Both the position numbers and the translations under genes were made by a program. Positions 6,950 to 13,725 of a stretch of DNA of 14,709 bases are shown here, one piece after another. Below the pieces are notes generated by a model. The model did not search any database and was not told the origin of the DNA. It was given only the letters and a program-made list of their open reading frames with translations. The stretch covers positions 1 to 14,709 of the forward strand of contig CAYGDT010000036.1 in NCBI GenBank assembly GCA_964348745.1, read 5' to 3'. Each line of letters opens with the position of its first letter. Within the stretch, counting starts at the first letter, position 1. The stretch is from CAYGDT01 sp964348745 (GTDB taxonomy: Bacteria; Patescibacteriota; Gracilibacteria; Peribacterales; Peribacteraceae).

Positions 6950-7315
6950 ATGAATAGTATAGAACAACGCAAGGCGAAAATATTGGAAGAGATAAAAGAA
7001 TGCGAACAAAGTGCAACTACTCTTGCGTTTTTGATAGGGGCAACTACTACCAGTGGAATCTTTTTACTTCTCAATACCGCTGTGCAGAGTTCGAGTAACA
7101 CACTACCGGACGGTAGCACATTTTTAACAATGACGACTGCCGTGCTCAGCGGTGCTTGCGCCGCGAATGTTGTACATTTGATAGTGGGATTTAAGAGGAT
7201 GCTTTCATCTGCGCAATCGCGTCCAGGTTTGTTTAAGAAAGTATTAGAAGAAAACGCATCTACATTAAAAGCAAACACACGAAAATTGTTACAGGGATTA
7301 CTTGATCATAAGTAA
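6950..7315 (+). CDS. Hypothetical two-helix membrane protein
   Basis: 121 residues. A charged N-terminal helix (1-23) is followed by two hydrophobic segments, roughly 25-45 (starting LAFLIGATTTSG) and 58-82 (ending ANVVHLIVGF), joined by a short polar loop, then a basic amphipathic C-terminal tail (83-121). This suggests a membrane hairpin with both ends in the cytosol. I recognise no family. It is AT-rich, has its own TATAAT nine bases from the start, is divergent from the ProX gene, and lies just before the repeat-rich tRNA region. Toxin-like or holin-like roles cannot be excluded, but no motif supports them. Confidence 0.62.
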   Translation: MNSIEQRKAKILEEIKECEQSATTLAFLIGATTTSGIFLLLNTAVQSSSNTLPDGSTFLTMTTAVLSGACAANVVHLIVGFKRMLSSAQSRPGLFKKVLEENASTLKANTRKLLQGLLDHK

Positions 7316-7353
7316 GGGAGAGCGAGTCAGCCGCAGCGCATACTTCGTGGTTT

Positions 7354-7383
7354 ACCATGAGCGAGCGCAGCGAGTCGAATGGT
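7354..7383. repeat. TGAGCG/AGTCGAA palindrome-type repeat, copy 1
   Basis: Complementary arms ACCA and TGGT flank a core that begins TGAGCG and ends AGTCGAA, with an AGCGCAGCG insert. The same core ends occur at 13704-13725 with different but again complementary arms. From memory, elements of this general form are scattered in many bacterial genomes; I could not check this. Confidence 0.55.
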
Positions 7384-7416
7384 GCTCTCGGCGGGAATCC
7401 CCTCCTACGCCCTTCG

Positions 7417-7446
7417 GGCTCCGGCGGGCAGGGAACCTGCATTTAC
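7417..7446. repeat. Repeat copy joined to tRNA-Arg T-arm fragment
   Basis: The 16 bases at 7417-7432 (ggctccggcgggcagg) match 7557-7572 at 14 of 16 positions. They are followed by gaacctgcatttac (7433-7446), identical to 7492-7505 in the T-arm and variable region of the tRNA gene. Including ggcggg, 7423-7446 matches 7482-7505 at 21 of 24 positions. Confidence 0.65.
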
Positions 7447-7471
7447 ACCTTCCGCCTTCGCCCAATTTTCT

Positions 7472-7546
7472 TGGTGTCCTTGGCGGGAATCGAACCTGCA
7501 TTTACCCCTTAGGAGAGGGTCGTTCTATCCGTTGAACTACAAGGAC
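7472..7546 (-). tRNA. tRNA-Arg (anticodon CCU), CCA encoded
   Basis: Read on the minus strand it folds as a full cloverleaf: acceptor GTCCTTG/CAAGGAC (7546-7540 with 7482-7476), T8-A9, D-stem GTTC/GAAC with an AACGGATA loop, anticodon stem ACCCT/GGGGT and loop CTCCTAA, giving anticodon CCT (7513-7511) for AGG codons. The variable loop is AAAT, the T-loop TTCGATT, the discriminator A (7475), and CCA is encoded (7474-7472). The T-stem GCAGG/CCCGC has one A-C mismatch at the middle pair, which is slightly unusual. The flanks carry fragments of this same gene (7433-7446 and 7573-7590). Confidence 0.93.
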
Positions 7547-7556
7547 ATTTGGACGA

Positions 7557-7606
7557 GGCTTCGGCGGACAGGTAGGAGAGGGTCGTTCTACTTGCCCGTC
7601 CGAAGC
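7557..7606. repeat. Inverted repeat pair enclosing a tRNA-Arg fragment
   Basis: A repeat copy at 7557-7572 (ggcttcggcggacagg) is followed by taggagagggtcgttcta (7573-7590), an exact 18-base copy of tRNA positions 7510-7527 from anticodon loop to D-stem. Then comes cttgcccgtccgaagc (7591-7606), an imperfect inverted copy of the first repeat. The unit could fold as a hairpin with the tRNA fragment in the loop. Confidence 0.65.
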
Positions 7607-7630
7607 TCCTGAGTGGAGCGAAGGAGCGAA

Positions 7631-7674
7631 GGCGGGTCCATTGCCTGCCCGCCGTAGTCCAGAGACTGCTGGAC
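7631..7674. repeat. Tandem GC-rich hairpins
   Basis: GGCGGG (7631-7636) pairs with CCCGCC (7648-7653), and GTCCAG (7657-7662) pairs with CTGGAC (7669-7674) around a 6-base loop. They lie 100 bases upstream of the SLH start. There is no T-run after either, so they are not convincing intrinsic terminators. Confidence 0.5.
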
Positions 7675-7760
7675 GGAGGAGGGAACTATGGGACCAGCAA
7701 GGAAAGAATATCCCGTTTCGACTCTTTGGCCTAGAAATTACACTATGTCCAGCATATCTT

Positions 7761-7769
7761 TGCTACAAT
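7761..7769 (+). promoter_or_regulatory. Extended -10 promoter of the SLH gene
   Basis: TGC followed by TACAAT (7764-7769) is an extended -10 element (TGn immediately upstream), which can work without a good -35; none is visible. It ends 8 bases before the ATG at 7778, predicting a leaderless or near-leaderless mRNA and supporting that start over the upstream in-frame ATG at 7688. Confidence 0.55.
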
Positions 7770-7777
7770 TAATACCA

Positions 7778-9427
7778 ATGAAGCGCGCCCTTGTTTTTAT
7801 CGGTCTTATCTTACCTCTACAGGTATTCGCTTTGGAATTCCGGAATTTAAGCCTGCTCTATACCGATGCACCGTTTAATCCGGACGAAGCGGCGGGTATC
7901 AGCCTCCTCACATCTGTCGGTGCCGTGCAGGGAGATCCCGATGGGGCGTTTCGACCAAAACGGACACTCAATCGTGCGGAATTCCTGAAGATCGCACTCG
8001 CAAGCTATCCGAAAGTACGCGTCAGTTCGTCCGATGCCGACAAATGTTTCCCGGATATCAACGCAGCAGACTGGTTTTCGCCCTACGTGTGTCTCGCCAA
8101 GAAACGAGGCATGGTCAGCGGATATCCCGATGGTACCTTCAAGCCGGAGCGTTCCGTCAATTATGTAGAGGCACTCAAAATACTCGGAGAGCTCTACGGG
8201 TACATTGCCTATTCCGCGCCGGACGAGGAGTGGTATGCGGGGTATGTGCGGGCGGCGGAGTTCAATAAAACGGCATTGCCGTCTTCCATCAAGTATGACC
8301 GTCCGCTCACGCGGGGGCAGATGGCGCGCCTCGCCGCTGCGTACCGTGCGCAGTTCGAGGGACAACTGGATACATACCGGCTTTCCGAAAGAAGTTTTGA
8401 TCTGGTAATCGCGCAGGAAAAACAACAATCATCTTCTATTTCTTCTATTGCCTCTACTTCCTCATCCTCTGTTTCCTTTGTCTCTTCGGTCTCCTCTCAG
8501 TCCATCTCCGCCACCAGCCACTTCCTCGTCCTTGGCTCCACCAAAATCATCGCAAGCGGCACATTCCAGCCACAGGGCGACTCTGCCACCATTGAGAATG
8601 TAACGGTGCAATTTGTCAGGGAGCCAAAAAATATAAGCAGTCTCTGGCTGATTGATACGTATGGAACAAAGATCGCAGAATTAAAACCGGTGGTTACCAA
8701 TAAAACAGGCATGACGTGGCGCGGAGAGAGGGATCCGGGATCAAATTATCTTCTGCCTTCCGGCGGCAAGGAACTCGGTATAGAGGCAACGATTAAGGCC
8801 TATGGTCAGGGCTATTCTGGGGAACTCATGGAGGTGAAAACGGTGACCATGAACGTGCGTCCGGTCGGCAACAATACCGTGACATATGAGTTGGTCGCAC
8901 AGGATACGTCCTACCCCGCACATCAGACCGCGTTCGGTCGTATTACTTCGGTGCGTAACGATATGCCTTCGATTGTCGATATGGAGCAAGGGGAAAACGT
9001 CCGCCTCGCTGCATTCGAGATCAAGGGCGAGCATGTGGGCGATGCGCAAATGCAGGTGCAGCACTTGGTATTTACAATCAGTAAGCAGCGCGGCGTGCTT
9101 CTTTCGAGCTTCTCTCTCGGTTCCAACCGAAGCGCAGATACCGTCGCGTGTTCCGTCGAGGCCGAAACAACGATCAATTGTGAGAACATCCCTGTCAGTA
9201 TTGGCGCGATCGATCAAGGAGGCACTCTGGTGCAATTACTCGGAACAATCGATACCGATGCAAGCGTGAACAATCAGGAGTTTCAGATTGATCTTGCTAA
9301 GCCCGGCATCATCAGTACGACGAATATTCCCGGAGAACTCGGCAGTGTGCGCTGGAGTGACGGCTCCTCGGCGTTTAGTTGGATTGAAAGCGACGAACCG
9401 GTTGCAGCAGGAAGTCTGTGGAAATGA
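7778..9427 (+). CDS. Exported SLH-domain surface protein with Ser-rich linker
   Basis: 549 residues from ATG 7778, the first codon that exposes a clean signal peptide (residues 1-18, MKRALVFIGL to VFA). Three S-layer homology repeats follow: about 38-80 (VGAVQGDPDGAFRP, LNRAEFLKIAL), 88-142 (CFPDINAADWFSPYVCLAKKRG then VSGYPDGTFKPE) and 147-193 (a weaker third repeat ending LTRGQMARLAAAYR). SLH repeats anchor proteins to pyruvylated wall glycans. C90 and C105 flank the second repeat and may form a disulfide. Residues about 217-247 are a Ser-rich linker, and 250-549 form a probable beta-rich domain of no recognised family, with a second cysteine pair (C458, C468). It should be a wall-attached surface protein. 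Convergent with yraN. Confidence 0.9.
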   Translation: MKRALVFIGLILPLQVFALEFRNLSLLYTDAPFNPDEAAGISLLTSVGAVQGDPDGAFRPKRTLNRAEFLKIALASYPKVRVSSSDADKCFPDINAADWFSPYVCLAKKRGMVSGYPDGTFKPERSVNYVEALKILGELYGYIAYSAPDEEWYAGYVRAAEFNKTALPSSIKYDRPLTRGQMARLAAAYRAQFEGQLDTYRLSERSFDLVIAQEKQQSSSISSIASTSSSSVSFVSSVSSQSISATSHFLVLGSTKIIASGTFQPQGDSATIENVTVQFVREPKNISSLWLIDTYGTKIAELKPVVTNKTGMTWRGERDPGSNYLLPSGGKELGIEATIKAYGQGYSGELMEVKTVTMNVRPVGNNTVTYELVAQDTSYPAHQTAFGRITSVRNDMPSIVDMEQGENVRLAAFEIKGEHVGDAQMQVQHLVFTISKQRGVLLSSFSLGSNRSADTVACSVEAETTINCENIPVSIGAIDQGGTLVQLLGTIDTDASVNNQEFQIDLAKPGIISTTNIPGELGSVRWSDGSSAFSWIESDEPVAAGSLWK

Positions 9428-9449
9428 CCTCACTCATTGCTCATTTTTC

Positions 9450-9815
9450 TTATCCATCATCATGCCACCCAACATTGATGAGGTGATCGACGACTTTCTC
9501 TTCCGCAACACAGACGAGATCCAATCGATAGCCGCGCTGCTCATTATTCTGTGAGATCCACCGCCGCGCGGCGCGGCGCATGCAACGCTTTTTCTCCCAC
9601 GTCATGTTCATGGAAGGCCAGTAGTTTTCGCTTCGTCTTGCACGCGTCTTCACCTCGGCAAAAACAATGACATCATCGCGCGGATCACGCGCAATAATGT
9701 CGATCTCGTCGTGTCCCAAGCGCACATTGCGCGCGAGAATGTCGTAACCAATTGAGCACAGATATGTCGTCGCGACTTGTTCGCCACGCGACCCTATAAC
9801 GAAGTGTTCTGTCAT
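9450..9815 (-). CDS. yraN: YraN family (UPF0102) endonuclease-like protein
   Basis: 121 residues, the normal length. Family features are GSRGEQVATTYLCSIGYDILARN (8-30), the acidic EIDII (37-41) and EVKTR (54-58), which together form the restriction-endonuclease-like D/E-x-K core, and the WEKKRCMRRAA helix (73-83). The biochemical function is not settled; the fold resembles Holliday-junction resolvases and the gene often lies beside comM or ribonuclease HII genes. Here it is divergent from comM with about 90 bases between. It may take part in DNA processing together with ComM, which is an inference from context. Confidence 0.93.
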   Translation of the reverse strand: MTEHFVIGSRGEQVATTYLCSIGYDILARNVRLGHDEIDIIARDPRDDVIVFAEVKTRARRSENYWPSMNMTWEKKRCMRRAARRWISQNNEQRGYRLDLVCVAEEKVVDHLINVGWHDDG

Positions 9816-9866
9816 AACTAGAGAAGGAAAGTGTACGAATGTCCACCGAACTTTGTGGTCAGTCTA

Positions 9867-9896
9867 TAGACATCAAGAGGTGTACGCAAGTACACT
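9867..9896 (+). promoter_or_regulatory. comM promoter (TAGACA-N18-TACACT)
   Basis: TAGACA (9867-9872, five of six to consensus) and TACACT (9891-9896) are 18 bases apart. The -10 ends 7 bases before the ATG at 9904, predicting that transcription begins at the start codon. This supports ATG 9904 over the longer frame from 9853. Confidence 0.55.
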
Positions 9897-9903
9897 CTGC
9901 ATC

Positions 9904-11400
9904 ATGCTTGCTCAGCTTCATTCTTTTACGAATATCGGCCTCCATTGCCACAGCATCACGGTAGAAGTCGCCTCCGCGCATGGAGAAGACCGCATGGTCA
10001 TCGTCGGGTTAGGTGACATGGCTGTAAAGGAAAGTAAACAGCGCGTCTGGATGGCATTACATTCCGCAGGGTTCCGTATACCGAGCGGACGCACGATCAC
10101 CGTGAATCTCGCACCGGCGAATTTGAGGAAAATCGGGCCGCGGTTTGATCTTCCGATGGCACTCGGGATTCTCGCTGCCAGTGGAGATTGCGCCATACCA
10201 CCTGCAGTCTTTAAAGATACGGCGTTCCTCGGTGAGCTTGCACTTGACGGCAGCGTGCGCCACGTGAGCGGGGTGCTCCCCGCGGCGATCGCCTGCCGTG
10301 AACGGGGGATCAAAACATTGGTGGTACCATCGGCAAACGGTGCAGAGGCGGCGCTGATTCCGGGCATCGATGTCATTGCGGTTTCGGATCTGCGTACATT
10401 GATTAATATTCTGACAGGTGAGGCTCAACCGGAGAAGATCGCTCCTCCTGCGTGCAGCCCCCAAGAAGACAGTGATCTGATCGATTTCGCCGACGTGCGC
10501 GGACAGGAACACTGCAAGAGAGCACTGGAGATTGCGGCGGCGGGCGGGCATAACATATTGATGAGTGGCGCACCGGGCGCAGGTAAGACTCTGCTTGCCA
10601 AAGCGTTTCGGGGAATTCTTCCGCCGCTAACGCAGGAAGAATCCATCGAAGTCAGTCAGATCTACTCGGTGGCCAATTTACTGCCAAATGACAGCCCACT
10701 TATTTCCTCTCGGCCTTTCCGCGTGGTGCACCACACTGCAAGCGGCGTCTCGATTGTCGGCGGCGGACAGGTACCCGGCCCCGGAGAAATCAGCCTCGCG
10801 CACCGAGGCGTGCTTTTCTTAGATGAACTTGCGGAATTCCCTGCGCAAGTACTAGAAGTGTTGCGGCAGCCGCTGGAAGATCGCACTATCACGATCACCC
10901 GTGCGCACGGGTCCGTCACATTTCCTGCGGACTTCATCATGGTCGCCGCCATGAATCCTCCGAAATATGCGGGGGCATCGAAACTAAAAATCCAACGGCG
11001 CATCAGTCAACCGCTCCTCGATCGCATCGATCTGACGATCGACGTGCAGCCTGTTGACATCGACGATTTACAAAAGAAGCCCCGCTCAAACACCGAGAGT
11101 ACCTCGGTCATTCTTCAACGCGTGCTCGGCGCACGCAAGCAACAAGCGAAACGTTTCGCCGGCCTTTCCCTCTCCACGAATAAGGAAATGAACGTGCGGC
11201 AGATCGACGCCATCTGCGTTCTCGACGCAGCGTCCCAACAACTGCTCAAACAGGCCGCAACCCGCATGGGGCTCTCGGCGCGCGGTTACCACCGGACCAT
11301 CAAAGTCGCACGGACGATTGCGGATCTTGCGGGATCGGAAGCGATCGAAGTGACACACGTAGCAGAAGCACTGCAGTATAGGCAGAACGTGGATAGTTAA
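9904..11400 (+). CDS. comM: ComM-type Mg-chelatase-like AAA+ helicase
   Basis: 498 residues from ATG 9904, which gives the family's normal opening (MLAQLHSFTNIGLHCHSITVEV). The N-terminal Lon-protease-like domain covers about 1-170, including FDLPMALGILAASG (81-94). The AAA+ domain has Walker A GAPGAGKT (222-229), Walker B VLFLDELAEF (303-312), the sensor region MVAAMNPP (346-353) and RRISQPLLDRIDL (365-377). The C-terminal Mg-chelatase helical domain has MGLSARGYHRTIKVARTIADL (455-475). ComM is a hexameric branch-migration helicase that helps integrate transformed DNA. The loop between AMNP and RRIS is only about 13 residues and has no cysteines, where many relatives carry a CPCG...C.C zinc-binding insert. 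Its stop overlaps that of the minus-strand unknown gene. Confidence 0.95.
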   Translation: MLAQLHSFTNIGLHCHSITVEVASAHGEDRMVIVGLGDMAVKESKQRVWMALHSAGFRIPSGRTITVNLAPANLRKIGPRFDLPMALGILAASGDCAIPPAVFKDTAFLGELALDGSVRHVSGVLPAAIACRERGIKTLVVPSANGAEAALIPGIDVIAVSDLRTLINILTGEAQPEKIAPPACSPQEDSDLIDFADVRGQEHCKRALEIAAAGGHNILMSGAPGAGKTLLAKAFRGILPPLTQEESIEVSQIYSVANLLPNDSPLISSRPFRVVHHTASGVSIVGGGQVPGPGEISLAHRGVLFLDELAEFPAQVLEVLRQPLEDRTITITRAHGSVTFPADFIMVAAMNPPKYAGASKLKIQRRISQPLLDRIDLTIDVQPVDIDDLQKKPRSNTESTSVILQRVLGARKQQAKRFAGLSLSTNKEMNVRQIDAICVLDAASQQLLKQAATRMGLSARGYHRTIKVARTIADLAGSEAIEVTHVAEALQYRQNVDS

Positions 11401-11996
11401 ACTTTTTGTCTTCGTGTGGATGTTTGATCTACCTCTCTCAAACCACACATGAGTTCACGCAAGCACACAAAGAGACCGTAGCGAACTTCTACACTCTCGT
11501 GTAATACTGCAATAGTGTTCGGATCAAGGAAGTCTACATCCACTGGCTTTCTAAAAGTGTTTTCATCCGAAAAAAGTTTCTCCAATACCGCTTCATTTTC
11601 GTGCACAGCAACGATCATGCCGTGTCGTTGGTATTTCTGATGCCTTTTAGGCATGCAAACGACATCGGAAAGACTTACTCGATACTCTTCTCCCTGATCT
11701 CGTTGCTGTTTGAGCATTGCTACTTCAGTTAGAACGTACCCACTGCCTGAAGTACATACTTGCCATGCATTATTCATCACATCGTGCACATCGTTTGCAG
11801 AAGTATCATCTTGAGATGATAGTACCTGCTGCAACTGCTCAATGTTTCTCGCCTTTACACCTGATACCATCTCTGGAACCGGTTGCACCAAACGATTGAA
11901 ATCACTGACTCGTGGCGTAATGAGACCTCTGTCGACAAGCGCGCGGCGACCTCGCTCCCAACAACTCGATGCCGGAGATGATGCTTCATTGACCAT
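11397..11996 (-). CDS. Hypothetical protein, unknown family
   Basis: 199 residues with no signal peptide, membrane helix or recognisable active site. The N-terminal part is helical and polar (WERGRRALVDRGLITPRVSDF, 13-33), the middle has a small beta-like core with basic residues (VVCMPKRHQKYQRHGMIVAVHENEA, about 111-135), and the end is helical (VEVRYGLFVCLRELMCGLREV). The coding call is supported by a very good promoter (12033-12005) whose -10 ends 8 bases from the ATG. Its TAA overlaps the comM TAA by three bases within TTAA, a tail-to-tail arrangement. It is AT-rich relative to comM and pyrF and sits alone between them. Confidence 0.65.
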   Translation of the reverse strand: MVNEASSPASSCWERGRRALVDRGLITPRVSDFNRLVQPVPEMVSGVKARNIEQLQQVLSSQDDTSANDVHDVMNNAWQVCTSGSGYVLTEVAMLKQQRDQGEEYRVSLSDVVCMPKRHQKYQRHGMIVAVHENEAVLEKLFSDENTFRKPVDVDFLDPNTIAVLHESVEVRYGLFVCLRELMCGLREVDQTSTRRQKV

Positions 11997-12004
11997 AGTG
12001 CGAA

Positions 12005-12033
12005 AGTGTATTGTAAACTGTTTTATAAGTCAA
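12005..12033 (-). promoter_or_regulatory. Promoter of the 11397-11996 gene (TTGACT-N17-TACACT)
   Basis: On the minus strand, TTGACT (12033-12028) and TACACT (12010-12005) are exactly 17 bases apart, and the -10 ends 8 bases before the ATG at 11996. The -35 overlaps a perfect palindrome TCAATTGA (12030-12037). The predicted 5' leader is about two bases. Confidence 0.65.
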
Positions 12034-12113
12034 TTGAGGATCATAAAAAGATCACCGCTGGTTAGCCTTGAATAATTGCCAACGGGTAAAGAGTGAGCAA
12101 TTTTCTCCAGTCA

Positions 12114-12137
12114 GCCCTAGCCCTAGCCCTAGCCCAA
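12114..12137. repeat. Hexanucleotide array (GCCCTA) before pyrF
   Basis: GCCCTA occurs three times in tandem (12114-12131), followed by GCCCAA (12132-12137). It overlaps by one base a perfect 10-base palindrome AGCGTACGCT (12137-12146) and ends 17 bases before the chosen pyrF ATG. In the pyrF frame it would encode alternating Ser-Pro, which argues that this stretch is not part of the enzyme. Confidence 0.7.
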
Positions 12138-12154
12138 GCGTACGCTGGTACGCG

Positions 12155-12997
12155 ATGCACTTCGCGGATGCTCTCACGGCTGCAACAAAAGAAAAATCAC
12201 CCGTGTGCGTTGGTCTTGATCCTGATCCGGAAAAACTCCCTGAGGGCGTGAGCCGCGATGCGCCAGGCGTGCTGCTCTTTTGCAAAGGAATCGTTGATGC
12301 AGTCAAAGACGTCGCCTGCTGCGTTAAACCGCAGATGGCATACTTCGAACTTCTTGGCTGGGAAGGTATGAAAGTCTTCTTCGAAGTCTGCGCGTACGCC
12401 AAGGAGCAAGGACTGATTGTGATCGCAGATGGAAAACGCAATGACATCGGCAGCACATGCGAAGCGTACGCCGATGCGTATTTAAACGAACTCAGTCCCA
12501 TCGACGCGTTGACCGTGTCACCCTACCTCGGCAGCGACGGCGTCACACCGTTTATCGAGCGCTGCGTTCGCAACGACAAGGGAATTTTTATTCTGGTAAA
12601 AACCAGCAACCCAAGTTCAGGCGAATTGCAGGATCTGCCTTGCGGGGACGAAGTGGTGCACGAACACATGGCACAGCTGACAGAGAGCTGGGCTGCGCAA
12701 GTGATCGGCCCTCAATCGCATCTGAGTGCCGTTGGCGCAGTCGTCGGGGCAACATACCCCGAAGAGTTAAAATATTTGCGCACGCTTATGCCGCATGTTC
12801 CGTTCCTGATTCCCGGTTACGGAGCGCAGGGCGCGGGAGCCAAGGATGTTGCTGCAGGGTTTATCCCCGATGGCACCGGTGCGGTCGTCAACTCATCGCG
12901 CGGTATCATTTTCGCCAGCAGCGCAAAGGACTGGAAAGAAGCGGCGCAGAAAGCAGCGCTGAATATGAAGAAAGAATTAGAGGATGTGCTGTCTTAG
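12155..12997 (+). CDS. pyrF: Orotidine 5'-phosphate decarboxylase (subfamily 2)
   Basis: 280 residues from ATG 12155. PyrF decarboxylates OMP to UMP, the last step of pyrimidine synthesis, in the cytosol. The subfamily 2 pattern is clear: SPVCVGLDPDPEKLP (15-29), KPQMAYFELLGWEG (58-71), the catalytic IADGKRNDIGST (90-101, Lys94), VSPYLGSDGVTPF (121-133), IFILVKTSNPSSGELQD (144-160), PGYGAQGAG (220-228) and VVNSSRGI (244-251). The frame stays open upstream to a TTG at 12068, but that part would be a Ser-Pro repeat from the GCCCTA array, so ATG 12155 is preferred. TACGCT (12141-12146) ends 8 bases before the ATG and may be a weak -10, without a -35. Convergent with pgl, two bases apart. Confidence 0.95.
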   Translation: MHFADALTAATKEKSPVCVGLDPDPEKLPEGVSRDAPGVLLFCKGIVDAVKDVACCVKPQMAYFELLGWEGMKVFFEVCAYAKEQGLIVIADGKRNDIGSTCEAYADAYLNELSPIDALTVSPYLGSDGVTPFIERCVRNDKGIFILVKTSNPSSGELQDLPCGDEVVHEHMAQLTESWAAQVIGPQSHLSAVGAVVGATYPEELKYLRTLMPHVPFLIPGYGAQGAGAKDVAAGFIPDGTGAVVNSSRGIIFASSAKDWKEAAQKAALNMKKELEDVLS

Positions 12998-12999
12998 CC

Positions 13000-13692
13000 T
13001 TACCAACAACTCACAATCACCACCTCCTCCCCTTCCAGCACGCGCTTGAGCGGCCAGCGTCGTTCATCTTTTTTGGATCCAAGCATTTCCTCCCAAACAG
13101 CTTTCTTGTCTGTACCACTCAAAAGAACAATCTGACTGCCACTTGCTGCGATAGCATTCAGCGAAATACTGATGCGGTCATGCACTGCAAAAGCATCGGT
13201 GGTCGTGTGGAGTACGAGCTTTAAGTCGTCGAGCGCATCATCCCCGAGCGGCGGAAACAGTGACGCTATGTGCCCGTCGCTCCCGAGCCCGAGCGTCACG
13301 ACATCAGGCAGCTTTTTATCCCAGAGTGACTGGAGATCACGCGTGTACGTCGCGATACAATCTTCGATCGCAAGACCGGTATCCGGAAACACGAGATTTC
13401 TCTCCGGAATTTTTGCAGATGTAAGCAGTGTTTCACGGATCAGTTTCTGATTTGCATCGGCGTGATTGGCGGGGACAAAACGTTCGTCAACCAGAAACAC
13501 ATGCACGGCGTTCCAATCAATTTCGCGTTTACCGAGTGCTTCGTAGACTAGTCTCGGGGTCGATCCGCCAGAGAGACCGATGATCGCTGCTCCGTCATTG
13601 GCAATCGCGCTTTCGATGGAGGACTGCAGTATGTCTGCTGCGGCTGCGATAAACTCTGCTTGCGTTGTTGTGTGGAGATGCGTGAAGGGCAT
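13000..13692 (-). CDS. pgl: 6-phosphogluconolactonase
   Basis: 230 residues, normal for bacterial Pgl. It hydrolyses 6-phosphoglucono-delta-lactone to 6-phosphogluconate, the second oxidative pentose-phosphate step. Signatures are IIGLSGGSTPRLVYEAL (37-53), the sugar-phosphate site, VFLVDERFVPANHADAN (65-81) and VTLGLGSDGHIASLFPP (132-148), where H141 is the likely catalytic base. No signal peptide is present, so it is cytosolic. It lies downstream of zwf on the same strand, with an unknown gene between, so the usual zwf-pgl pair is split here. A palindromic repeat (13704-13725) lies just upstream of its ATG; a Shine-Dalgarno sequence is not evident. Confidence 0.95.
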   Translation of the reverse strand: MPFTHLHTTTQAEFIAAAADILQSSIESAIANDGAAIIGLSGGSTPRLVYEALGKREIDWNAVHVFLVDERFVPANHADANQKLIRETLLTSAKIPERNLVFPDTGLAIEDCIATYTRDLQSLWDKKLPDVVTLGLGSDGHIASLFPPLGDDALDDLKLVLHTTTDAFAVHDRISISLNAIAASGSQIVLLSGTDKKAVWEEMLGSKKDERRWPLKRVLEGEEVVIVSCW

Positions 13693-13703
13693 AGGCTTCT
13701 GTC

Positions 13704-13725
13704 ATGGTGAGCGTAGACGAACCAT
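13704..13725. repeat. TGAGCG/AGACGAA palindrome-type repeat, copy 2
   Basis: Complementary arms ATGG and CCAT flank the 14-base core TGAGCGTAGACGAA. The core ends match copy 1 at 7354-7383 while the arms differ, yet they remain complementary. It sits between the unknown gene and pgl, 11 bases upstream of the pgl ATG, and could influence the end of one transcript or the leader of the other. Confidence 0.55.

Larger units (their letters stand above)
7316..7777. other. Gene-poor repeat region around tRNA-Arg
   Basis: This stretch holds one tRNA gene and several GC-rich palindromic sequences, with no convincing protein gene. In order: a TGAGCG/AGTCGAA palindrome (7354-7383), a short GCCC-TTC-GGGC hairpin (7409-7419), a repeat copy joined to a tRNA fragment (7417-7446), the tRNA (7472-7546), a second repeat copy, tRNA fragment and inverted repeat copy (7557-7606), and two further hairpins (7631-7674). 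The rest up to 7777 is the leader region of the SLH gene. Confidence 0.7.

Noticed and set aside
7423..7546. Attachment sites of an integrated element at tRNA-Arg
   Set aside because: The duplicated T-arm is only 26 bases from the tRNA 3' end and no integrase or cargo is present; kept only as a possible footprint.
7688..7777. N-terminal extension of the SLH protein by 30 residues
   Set aside because: It would bury the signal peptide, and a TGC-TACAAT -10 element lies inside it just before ATG 7778.
9853..9903. 17-residue extension of ComM
   Set aside because: Residues are unlike the family start, and a promoter occupies this stretch with its -10 seven bases before ATG 9904.
12068..12154. 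29-residue extension of PyrF from a TTG
   Set aside because: It encodes a Ser-Pro repeat from a short tandem array and has no family counterpart.
12457..13224. Long plus-strand frame of 255 codons
   Set aside because: It is an out-of-frame shadow across the end of pyrF and the 3' part of pgl, both certain genes.
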